Of a stretch of 10,960 nucleotides of DNA, positions 1-5,853 are shown one piece after another. The translations under genes were made by a program, and so were the position numbers. The stretch is taken from the NCBI GenBank assembly GCA_023427575.1, contig JAEZAY010000025.1:1-10960 (forward strand). The letters run 5' to 3'. The notes beneath the pieces were generated by a model. That model made no database searches, was not told the origin of the DNA, and saw only the letters and a list, made by a program, of their open reading frames with translations. Source of the stretch: Bacteroidota bacterium. Lineage in GTDB: Bacteria > Bacteroidota > Bacteroidia > Chitinophagales > Chitinophagaceae. The stretch's first letter is position 1; each line of letters starts with the position of its first letter.

Positions 1-1
1 C

Positions 2-703
2 TGGGACGATCGTAAGGGTTATCTAAAGAAAAGGGCCTTTGAGATTGTTGCTGATCAAACCGGAAAACTTTTTGATCACCGCATTTTTACTATTGTTTGG
101 GCAAGACGTTTTGCCGGCTACAAACGCGCTGATCTGATCACCCGCGACAAGGCCCGGTTCGAAAAACTTCTTTCCAATAAAAAATATCCGGTACAGATTA
201 TTTGGGCGGGCAAACCCTACCCAATGGATTACCCGGCGATCAATGATTTCAATAACCTGGTCCATATTAGCAAACAGTACCGCAATGTGGCGGTTTTAAC
301 CGGGTATGAACTTACGCTTTCAAAACGTCTGAAACAGGCTTCCGATCTTTGGTTGAACAATCCGAGGGTGCCCAGGGAGGCATCCGGAACCAGTGGCATG
401 ACAGCGGCCATGAACGGATCGGTAAATTTCTCAACGGATGATGGATGGATCCCGGAGTTTGTTAATCACGGAAACAATGGGTTCGTAATTCCGAAAGCAG
501 ATTATATGAAGATGAATGTTCATGAACAGGATCAATATGATCTGGACACGATGTATGAGATCCTGGAGAAGGAAGTGCTGCCTTTGTATTATGAAGACCA
601 GGATACCTGGAGGCAAATTGCGAAAAATGGCATGCGCGATGTGCGATTCCAGTTCGATTCGGGAAGAATGGCTTCGCAGTATTACGATCTTCTGTATAAA
701 TAA
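2..703 (+). CDS. glgP: Alpha-glucan (glycogen/maltodextrin) phosphorylase, GT35 family, C-terminal part (5' end outside window)
   Basis: The reading frame is open from base 2 (first codon TGG) to the TAA at 701-703, so only the last 233 residues are seen. The family removes terminal glucose from alpha-1,4-glucans with phosphate, giving glucose-1-phosphate in the cytoplasm. Visible landmarks, by codon in the fragment: the phosphate-site segment ARRFAGYKRADL (about 37-48), which keeps the Arg and Lys equivalent to R569 and K574 of rabbit muscle phosphorylase; the QASDLWLN stretch (about 112-119); and REASGTSGMTAAMNG (about 125-139), the block that normally carries the cofactor lysine. The family residue that binds pyridoxal phosphate is Lys (GxMK); here codon 134 (ACA, 401-403) is Thr. 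The overall pattern fits the short bacterial/archaeal phosphorylase clade rather than the long E. coli MalP type. The family assignment is secure; phosphorolytic activity is not proven, given the missing lysine. It converges on the FKBP gene and shares a terminator with it. Confidence 0.9.
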   Translation, partial: WDDRKGYLKKRAFEIVADQTGKLFDHRIFTIVWARRFAGYKRADLITRDKARFEKLLSNKKYPVQIIWAGKPYPMDYPAINDFNNLVHISKQYRNVAVLTGYELTLSKRLKQASDLWLNNPRVPREASGTSGMTAAMNGSVNFSTDDGWIPEFVNHGNNGFVIPKADYMKMNVHEQDQYDLDTMYEILEKEVLPLYYEDQDTWRQIAKNGMRDVRFQFDSGRMASQYYDLLYK

Positions 704-736
704 GTAAGCTGGAGAATATAGCCCAGCAAGTTTCTA

Positions 737-780
737 TAAACAAAAACAGCTTAACCATTTCGTTAAGCTGTTTTTGTTTA
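737..780. terminator. Bidirectional intrinsic terminator between phosphorylase and FKBP genes
   Basis: A perfect 19-bp inverted repeat, 737-755 paired with 762-780, with a 6-base loop (CATTTC on the + strand). Each outer arm is A-rich on the 5' side and T-rich on the 3' side (TTTTTGTTTA), so the RNA from either strand forms a stem ending in a U-run. It lies 33 bases after the phosphorylase stop and 25 bases after the FKBP stop on the other strand, which suits a shared terminator for two convergent genes. Confidence 0.9.
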
Positions 781-805
781 TACCAAACGGTTCAGTAAAA
801 AATCC

Positions 806-1525
806 TTATTTCATAACTTCAATAAGTTCCACCTCAAATATCAGTGTTGATCCTGCCTTAATAGATGGGCCGGCATCCACATCGCCATAAGCAAGACTGG
901 AAGGTATAAACAATTTCCATTTACTGCCTTCGGGCATTAGCTGCAGGGCTTCGGTCCAGCCGGGGATCACTCCGTTTACGCCGAGTACCAGCGGCTCGCC
1001 GCGCTGAATGGAACTGTCGAAAATGGTGCCATCCAGCAAAGAACCCTGGTAATGCACTTTCACCTTATCCTGGGGGCCTGGCTTGGCGCCGGTTCCCTGT
1101 TGAATAACCTGATATTGCAAACCACTTGGCAATTCCACCACACCTTCGCGGGCTTTATTTTCAGCCAGGAATTTTTCACCCGCCCTGATATTTCCCGACG
1201 CTTTTTCTCTGCGAACCACCTGCATATAATTGACAATACATTCATTTAACTGGGCTTCATTCAGCATGGGGCTGCCTTTTGTAGCATCGTTAATAGCCTT
1301 GATCACCAGATTGCTGTTTACATCCTGCACGCCCTGTTCTTTATAAAAATTGGCAATGCTGAGTCCAATGGCATAGCTGAATGAATCGAGCGCATTCTTC
1401 ATTGCAGGGGCCGGCGCCGTTGTTGCTTTTACGGGTGCTGTAGTTTTTTTAACCGCGGGTTTTGGCTGAGAAAAACCAGCCAGTGCCATCACACAAAATA
1501 GTCCCGATAAACCAATGTTCTTCAT
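806..1525 (-). CDS. Secreted FKBP-type peptidyl-prolyl cis-trans isomerase (FkpA/Mip-like)
   Basis: 239 residues. It catalyses cis-trans isomerisation of Xaa-Pro bonds and probably helps fold proteins in the periplasm. Residues 1-20 form a signal peptide (MKNIG, then a hydrophobic run to FSQ). Residues 21-42 are a Lys/Thr/Ala/Pro-rich linker (KKTTAPVKATTAPAPA). Residues 46-125 match the helical N-terminal FKBP dimerisation domain (LDSFSYAIGLSIANFYKEQG). Residues 133-239 are the FKBP catalytic domain with the usual pocket residues: VHY (Y159), FD (F169, D170), VIPGW (V186, I187, W190) and AYG (Y213). The domain order and the stretch GWTEALQLMPEGSKW closely resemble E. coli FkpA. C11 is not in a lipobox, so a soluble periplasmic protein is more likely than a lipoprotein. 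The ATG at 1523-1525 starts directly at the signal peptide. It is transcribed divergently from the thioesterase gene, with 115 bases between. Confidence 0.93.
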   Translation of the reverse strand: MKNIGLSGLFCVMALAGFSQPKPAVKKTTAPVKATTAPAPAMKNALDSFSYAIGLSIANFYKEQGVQDVNSNLVIKAINDATKGSPMLNEAQLNECIVNYMQVVRREKASGNIRAGEKFLAENKAREGVVELPSGLQYQVIQQGTGAKPGPQDKVKVHYQGSLLDGTIFDSSIQRGEPLVLGVNGVIPGWTEALQLMPEGSKWKLFIPSSLAYGDVDAGPSIKAGSTLIFEVELIEVMK

Positions 1526-1546
1526 TTATTCGATTTTTTTGAGCCT

Positions 1547-1554
1547 CAAAATTA
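1547..1554 (-). promoter_or_regulatory. Probable Bacteroidota -7 box (TAATTTTG) of the FKBP gene
   Basis: Read on the minus strand this is TAATTTTG, a full match to the TAnnTTTG -7 element of Bacteroidota sigma-ABfr promoters. It ends 21 bases before the FKBP start codon, predicting a 5' leader of about 15 bases. No good TTTG -33 element is visible at the usual distance, so this is a motif-based call only. Confidence 0.4.
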
Positions 1555-1628
1555 GGGGAATGCGGCTTTAAACCAGCCGAATCCGGAGCGAATTAACAAG
1601 CCGATTTTTCAGGGCATAAATTTCATCT

Positions 1629-1636
1629 TAGTTTTA
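1629..1636 (+). promoter_or_regulatory. Candidate -7 box (TAGTTTTA) directly before the thioesterase start
   Basis: TAGTTTTA matches TAnnTTTG at five of the six fixed positions and ends only 4 bases before the ATG. If it is used, transcription would begin at or very near the start codon. No convincing -33 element is seen. This is a weak call on its own; its position resembles the box in front of the ABC-F gene. Confidence 0.25.
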
Positions 1637-1640
1637 GGTT

Positions 1641-2081
1641 ATGAGTCATCCATTTATCACTGAAGTTGAATTACGCTGGTCGGATCTGGATCCGAATTTT
1701 CATGTTCGGCATTCCGTTTATTACGATTTCTGCGCCTATGCGCGGATCCGGTTCCTGAACAGTTTGCAGATAACACCGGAATTTATGGCCGCAAATAATA
1801 TCGGGCCTATTTTGTTCCGGGAAGAATCGATATTCCGAAGAGAACTGGCAATGGGCGACCAGGTGCAAATTCATTTGGACCTGATCAAAGCCCGGAAAGA
1901 TTTTTCGCGATGGAGCATTCAGCATCATATTTATAAGGCGGAAAGCATATTGGCGGCGGTGGTCACTGTAGATGGGGCCTGGATTGATACATCGCGGCGG
2001 AAACTGACGGTTCCACCCGAAAAGGTAGTGGAAGTTTTTAACCATATGCCAAGGCATGAACGGTTCGAATGGATAAATTAA
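1641..2081 (+). CDS. Hotdog-fold acyl-CoA thioesterase (4HBT family)
   Basis: 146 residues, the usual length for single-domain hotdog thioesterases, which hydrolyse acyl-CoA (or acyl-ACP) to free acid and CoA in the cytoplasm. The N-terminal motif RWSDLDPNFHVRHSVYYDF (residues 12-30) corresponds to the family pattern D-x-D-x-x-G-H-V-x-x-x-x-Y; D17 falls at the position of the catalytic Asp of 4-hydroxybenzoyl-CoA thioesterase by my alignment. The Gly of the family pattern is Phe20 and the usual Asn-Asn is Arg23-His24. The middle region (REESIFRRELAMGDQVQIHLDL, with W and H residues following) is typical of the beta-sheet part. There is no signal peptide or membrane segment. The start at 1641 places the motif at the expected distance from the N-terminus, and no earlier in-frame ATG is seen. 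The substrate cannot be told. It may be cotranscribed with the DUF4197 gene 57 bases downstream. Confidence 0.85.
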   Translation: MSHPFITEVELRWSDLDPNFHVRHSVYYDFCAYARIRFLNSLQITPEFMAANNIGPILFREESIFRRELAMGDQVQIHLDLIKARKDFSRWSIQHHIYKAESILAAVVTVDGAWIDTSRRKLTVPPEKVVEVFNHMPRHERFEWIN

Positions 2082-2138
2082 TGGGGCATTAACAAATTTT
2101 CCGGCCCTTTCTGCGTTATTTCACCAAAATTCATCACT

Positions 2139-2861
2139 ATGAAAAAGCTTCTGCTGGTAGCTTCCATTCTTTTCGGGTTTCAGTTTTCATACGCGCAGGA
2201 AGGCGGACTTTTAAAAAAAGCCGGTGGGCTTTTGAATAAGGCAAAGGGGGGATCCGGATTATCCAATGATGAAATTGTTGCGGGGCTGAAAGATGCTCTG
2301 AGCGTTGGTGCTGAAAAAAGCGCATTAAAGTTATCGGCGCCCGATGGTTTTTTTGGCAATGCAGCTATCAGGGTTTTGATGCCGGAAGAAGCTAAAAAAG
2401 TGGAATCTACGCTGCGCAGCGCCGGAATGGGAAACCTGGTAGACAAAGCCATTTTATCTATGAACAGAGCTGCGGAAGAGGCTTCAAAATCGGCGGCGCC
2501 CATATTTGTAAATGCGGTGAAGCAGATGAGTTTCCAGGACGCGCTCGGCATTTTAAAAGGAAACGATTCGGCAGCTACTTCCTACCTGAAATCTAAAACA
2601 TTGCCCGAATTAACCAATGCATTCCGCCCGGTGATCGAAACGGCATTGGAGAAAACGGATGCTACCAAATACTGGAAAGATGTTTTTGAAACCTATAATA
2701 AGCTTCCCACCACTTTCAAAAAAATCAATACCGACCTGACGGCTTTTGTAACCGAAAGAGCTCTCTCCGGCTTATTTATGCAGGTAGCTCAGGAAGAACA
2801 AAAGATCCGCAAGGATCCCGCCGCCCGTGTTACAGATGCATTGAAGAAAGTTTTCGGGTAG
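2139..2861 (+). CDS. Secreted DUF4197 family protein
   Basis: 240 residues. A signal peptide occupies residues 1-19 (MKKLLLVASILFGFQFSYAQ, likely cleaved near Ala-Gln), followed by a Gly/Lys-rich stretch with a short internal repeat (GGLLKKAGGLLNKAKGG, about 22-38). The rest is strongly helical and matches what I recognise as DUF4197: LSNDEIVAGLKDALSVGAEKS, then a PDGFFGN segment, IRVLMPEEAKKVE, a MNRAAEEASKSAAPIFVNAVKQM segment, LKGNDSAATSYLKSKT, and a C-terminal RALSGLF segment followed by KIRKDPAARVTD. The function of the family is unknown; it is expected in the periplasm or attached to the envelope. I see no catalytic motif and no lipobox cysteine. The ATG at 2139 is chosen because it begins the signal peptide. 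No clear ribosome-binding sequence precedes it. It lies 57 bases after the thioesterase gene on the same strand. Confidence 0.85.
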   Translation: MKKLLLVASILFGFQFSYAQEGGLLKKAGGLLNKAKGGSGLSNDEIVAGLKDALSVGAEKSALKLSAPDGFFGNAAIRVLMPEEAKKVESTLRSAGMGNLVDKAILSMNRAAEEASKSAAPIFVNAVKQMSFQDALGILKGNDSAATSYLKSKTLPELTNAFRPVIETALEKTDATKYWKDVFETYNKLPTTFKKINTDLTAFVTERALSGLFMQVAQEEQKIRKDPAARVTDALKKVFG

Positions 2862-2944
2862 AAGCGATGTTTGTTTCATACCCGATTGGAACCTGAAAGG
2901 CTTTTGAGGGTCGCTTAATATTACTGATCGGGAAGATCTAAATA

Positions 2945-2984
2945 AAAACGAAGTATCGGGCAATGGAGCTCAATACTTCGTTTT
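2945..2984. terminator. Stem-loop terminator between DUF4197 and MFS transporter genes
   Basis: A perfect 12-bp inverted repeat (AAAACGAAGTAT at 2945-2956 with its complement at 2973-2984) around a 16-base loop. The 3' arm ends in CGTTTT followed by ATATTT, giving a U-rich end on the + strand; the minus strand also has a T-run (TTTTTATTT). It lies 83 bases after the DUF4197 stop and only 19 bases before the MFS start codon, so it either ends the upstream transcript or sits in the transporter's control region. Confidence 0.65.
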
Positions 2985-2991
2985 ATATTTA
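2984..2991 (+). promoter_or_regulatory. Candidate -7 box (TATATTTA) of the MFS gene, touching the terminator
   Basis: TATATTTA matches TAnnTTTG at five of six fixed positions. Its first base is the last base of the terminator stem at 2945-2984, and it ends 12 bases before the ATG at 3004. No -33 element is apparent. This is a motif-level call only. Confidence 0.25.
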
Positions 2992-3003
2992 CCGCCTTTC
3001 TGT

Positions 3004-4224
3004 ATGGTGTCACGCACACTTGAACTGTACAAACAGGCTTATCAGGGGCTATCGCCTTCCACCTGGCTGCTGTCGCTGATCATGCTGATCAACCGCAGCG
3101 GTACGATGGTCATCCCTTTTATGACCATTTATCTTACCAGTCCGGAAATGGGCTACAGCATTGGTGATGCTGGAATTGTACTGGGAATGTTTGGAGCCGG
3201 CGCCGTATTGGGCGGTTATTCGGGTGGATGGCTCACGGATCGCGTTGGCTTTTTCAGTGTTCAACTGTTTGCATTGCTGGGTGGCGGAATGCTTTTTATG
3301 GTTCTGGGAAATCTTAAATCCTTTCCGCTGATCTGCAGCTTTACGTTTTTGCTTAGCCTTGTGAATGAAGCATTCCGGCCGGCCAATTCCACTGCCATTG
3401 CTTATTACAGTTCGGAAAAGAACAGAACCCGTTCCTATTCATTAAACCGGCTTGCCATAAACCTGGGCTGGGCGGTAGGCGGGGCCCTGGGTGGCTTGAT
3501 CGCCTCTTACAGCTACCAACTGCTTTTTATTTTTGACGGCATTACTAATATATCGGCTGCTGTTCTGCTATGGTTCCTGCTTCGAAAACCGGGCAAGGCC
3601 GCGAAAAAAGAATTCACCAAAGAACAAAGATCACATGTGGATTCGGCGTATAAGGATACCAGTTATATCTGGTTTGTAATTCTGACTGCAATGTTTGCAG
3701 CCTGCTTTTTCCAGCTCTTCTCCACCCTGACCGCTTATTTTCGGAATGAACTTGATTTTTCAACGCAGTATATCGGGATGCTGATGGCCGTAAATGGCCT
3801 TGTTATCACCTTCATTGAAATGGTTCTGGTATTTAAGCTGGAAGGAAGGCGCCGCAGTACTTTTTATATAACGGCGGGCGTATTCCTTTGCGGGATTTCC
3901 TACCTTTTTCTGGCATTGGCGCCCATGGATAAAATCCTGGCCATCGTATTGATCCTGGGGATCACCTTTAGCGAAATCCTTTCGATGCCCTTTATGAATT
4001 CATACTGGATCAGTCGCAGCTCTCCGGGCAACCGCGGACAGTACGCGGGTTTATATACCATGGCATGGTCGCTGGCTCATACCACCGGACCATTGTTCGG
4101 ATCGCTCATTGCGGAACATTTTGGATTTACAACTTTGTGGACGGTTGTATCGATAATTGCTATCATTACAGCATTGGGTTTTCTTTTGCTTCACTACCGC
4201 GGAAAAACAAAGGCCGGTAGCTGA
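3004..4224 (+). CDS. Major facilitator superfamily transporter (DHA1/multidrug-type)
   Basis: 406 residues, the normal length for a 12-helix MFS protein of the inner membrane, which moves small molecules coupled to the proton gradient. Hydrophobic helices are spread over the whole length in two halves, separated by a charged cytoplasmic loop at about residues 194-218 (RKPGKAAKKEFTKEQRSHVDS). The loop between helices 2 and 3 carries the MFS signature GGWLTDRVG (residues 74-82). The N-terminal segment LSLIMLINRSGTMVIPFMTIYL is typical of the MdtH/YdeE-like efflux branch, so drug or metabolite efflux is the best guess; the substrate is unknown. The second half has the matching NRGQYAGLYTMAWSLAHTTGPLFGS segment. 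ATG 3004 is the first Met of the open frame and gives a typical short N-terminus; no Shine-Dalgarno sequence precedes it. The gene is convergent with the peptidase gene, and the last codons form part of a terminator hairpin for that gene. Confidence 0.9.
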   Translation: MVSRTLELYKQAYQGLSPSTWLLSLIMLINRSGTMVIPFMTIYLTSPEMGYSIGDAGIVLGMFGAGAVLGGYSGGWLTDRVGFFSVQLFALLGGGMLFMVLGNLKSFPLICSFTFLLSLVNEAFRPANSTAIAYYSSEKNRTRSYSLNRLAINLGWAVGGALGGLIASYSYQLLFIFDGITNISAAVLLWFLLRKPGKAAKKEFTKEQRSHVDSAYKDTSYIWFVILTAMFAACFFQLFSTLTAYFRNELDFSTQYIGMLMAVNGLVITFIEMVLVFKLEGRRRSTFYITAGVFLCGISYLFLALAPMDKILAIVLILGITFSEILSMPFMNSYWISRSSPGNRGQYAGLYTMAWSLAHTTGPLFGSLIAEHFGFTTLWTVVSIIAIITALGFLLLHYRGKTKAGS

Positions 4225-4238
4225 AAAGCGTACCGGCC
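4212..4238 (-). terminator. Terminator hairpin of the M28 peptidase gene, overlapping the MFS stop codon
   Basis: Outer stem GGCCGGTA (4212-4219) pairs with TACCGGCC (4231-4238). An inner GCT/AGC stem closes a GAAA tetraloop (4223-4226), with one unpaired G at 4230. On the minus strand the hairpin is followed by TTTGTTTTT (running into about 4203), the classic intrinsic terminator layout, 23 bases after the peptidase stop. On the + strand no U-run follows, so it should act mainly on the peptidase transcript, although it contains the MFS stop codon (4222-4224). Confidence 0.75.
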
Positions 4239-4261
4239 CTGAAATTTATCTTTCAAAGAAA

Positions 4262-5782
4262 TTATCTGGAAGGTATTTCCAGTTTCAGATCCCGTTTCAA
4301 CATCTCATTTCTGTTAACCATTTCCCAGGCAGTATAAAAAACCAGTCTGGCTCTTTTTTCGAGCAGGTCGTAGTTGATTTTATCGGGTGTATCGGTTGGA
4401 CGATGGTAATCGGCATGCGTACCATTGAAGTAGAAAATAATGGGAACGCCCTTTTTTGCAAAGTTGTAATGGTCGCTGCGGAAATAAATCCTTTCGGTAT
4501 CATTCGGGTCGTTGAATTTATAATCCAGCTCCAGCTTAGTATATTTTTTATTCATTGCTTCGCTGATCGGACGCAGATCCGTACTCAGTTTATCATCGCC
4601 AACCACATATACGTAATTGGTGGAATCGCCCTTGGTTCTTTTTGGATCGATCCGGCCAATCATATCGATATTCAGATTGGCAGTTGTTTTTTCCAGCGGG
4701 TAAACCGGATTGTCGCCATAATAAGCTGAACCCCATAAGCCTTTTTCCTCACCGGAAACGGCCATGAATAAGATGCTGCGTCTGGGACCCTTGCCTTCTT
4801 TTTTGGCTTTCATAAACGCTTCGGCCAGTTCAATTACAGCAACGGTTCCGGAACCGTCATCATCAGCGCCATAAAAAATCACGGAATCTCCCTGTTTGCC
4901 CATATGATCGTAATGAGCCGTGATCACCAGGTACTCATCTTTCTTATCGCTGCCTTCAATAAAACCTAATACATTGCTGCTTTCCATTTTTTTAGTTTCC
5001 TTCCGAAGCTCCAGCAACAGGTTCGACTGGTAGGCTTTGCTTTCCGGATTTCCGGCTTTCAAAGCTTCTTTTGCAGTAGCATAATCGGAACCCATGATCT
5101 CCTTTGCCACATTTTCAGAAACTATATACGTTGGCGGATAATTCACTTTCCGGAATGGATTCATGGTTTGAAAACCCAATGGGCTAAGTGGTCTTCTTGG
5201 AAAATTTGACTGAACCATTAATACCGCTGCCGCTCCATTTTTAAGAGCATTTTCCATGATAAGGAAGCTGGGATTGCGGCGGTTATTGCCGGTAGCCGGC
5301 GCCGTTGAAGGCAGTACCAGTACCACTTTTCCACGAACATCCTGGTTTTTGAAATCATCACGGGCTGAGTCCACTGTTCCGGTTCCTACAAAAACCACTT
5401 CACCAGCCAGCAGGGTAGAGGAGCTGACAGATCCGAAGCTAAGCGTGAAATCTTCATTCAACTTAAAACTCTTTCCGTTTACTTCCATTCTGGCACTTAC
5501 CAGTGAATCCTGATACACCGGAAACATTTGTGAAAAGCTGCCATTGTTACCGGCAGAAACTCCAATTAAACGGAATTGTTCTTCAATATAGGCGGCAGCC
5601 CTGCGCTGACCTTCCGTGGCGGTTTCTCTTCCTTCCATTTCAGCACCGGCAACTATATAAAGATGTTTCTTCAGGTCGGCGGCACTGATCGTGTTCGCAT
5701 ATGGTTTGGGATTTGCAATCTTCTGCGCCCATGTTCCCATGGTAGTTATTAGAAGAACTGCCATTAAAATGCTTTTTCTCAT
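4262..5782 (-). CDS. Secreted M28 family zinc aminopeptidase with PA domain insertion
   Basis: 506 residues. It is a dinuclear-zinc exopeptidase that removes N-terminal amino acids from peptides, exported by a signal peptide (residues 1-19, MRKSILMAVLLITTMGTWAQ, with a typical Ala-Gln end). Residues 34-75 are the N-terminal helical part of M28 proteins (LKKHLYIVAGAEMEGRETAT). A protease-associated (PA) domain spans about 115-255 (GEVVFVGTG, GKVVLVLPS, NGAAAVLMVQS). The catalytic domain follows with a full set of M28 residues: H290 in TAHYDH, bridging D308 in GADDDGSG, catalytic Glu and metal Glu in GEEKG (E345, E346), D373 in NIDMIGR, and H460 in DYHRPTDT. All are present, so it should be active. 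The ATG at 5780-5782 is preceded by AGAAAAGAAG, a possible weak ribosome-binding sequence. It lies 71 bases downstream of the ABC-F gene on the same strand and may share its transcript. Exact substrate preference is unknown. Confidence 0.93.
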   Translation of the reverse strand: MRKSILMAVLLITTMGTWAQKIANPKPYANTISAADLKKHLYIVAGAEMEGRETATEGQRRAAAYIEEQFRLIGVSAGNNGSFSQMFPVYQDSLVSARMEVNGKSFKLNEDFTLSFGSVSSSTLLAGEVVFVGTGTVDSARDDFKNQDVRGKVVLVLPSTAPATGNNRRNPSFLIMENALKNGAAAVLMVQSNFPRRPLSPLGFQTMNPFRKVNYPPTYIVSENVAKEIMGSDYATAKEALKAGNPESKAYQSNLLLELRKETKKMESSNVLGFIEGSDKKDEYLVITAHYDHMGKQGDSVIFYGADDDGSGTVAVIELAEAFMKAKKEGKGPRRSILFMAVSGEEKGLWGSAYYGDNPVYPLEKTTANLNIDMIGRIDPKRTKGDSTNYVYVVGDDKLSTDLRPISEAMNKKYTKLELDYKFNDPNDTERIYFRSDHYNFAKKGVPIIFYFNGTHADYHRPTDTPDKINYDLLEKRARLVFYTAWEMVNRNEMLKRDLKLEIPSR

Positions 5783-5853
5783 CTTCTTTTCTGTAGATTT
5801 TAAAATATCAATAATAAAAATAGCCGTGAATGTATAAAGATTATTCTTAAACG

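Noticed and set aside
35..44. Altered first Gly (Ala) in Walker A of the ABC-F NBD1 (residue numbers of that protein; DNA about 7603-7632)
   Set aside because: The GK-T core is intact, the partner domain is canonical, and the variant seems usual in Bacteroidota ABC-F proteins, so it is not evidence of lost activity.
2202..2256. Short Gly/Leu/Lys repeat at the mature N-terminus of the DUF4197 protein, resembling an antimicrobial peptide
   Set aside because: It is attached to a full DUF4197 domain, and similar Gly-rich beginnings occur in that family; nothing suggests that it is released.
2862..2932. Six-base inverted repeats (AAGCGA/TCGCTT and CCCGAT/ATCGGG) after the DUF4197 stop
   Set aside because: The arms are short, 40 or more bases apart, and interleaved with each other; such matches are expected by chance.
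4157..4729. A 190-codon open frame on the + strand
   Set aside because: It lies almost wholly antisense to the M28 peptidase gene, whose minus-strand product has all catalytic residues. The translation shows no family resemblance.
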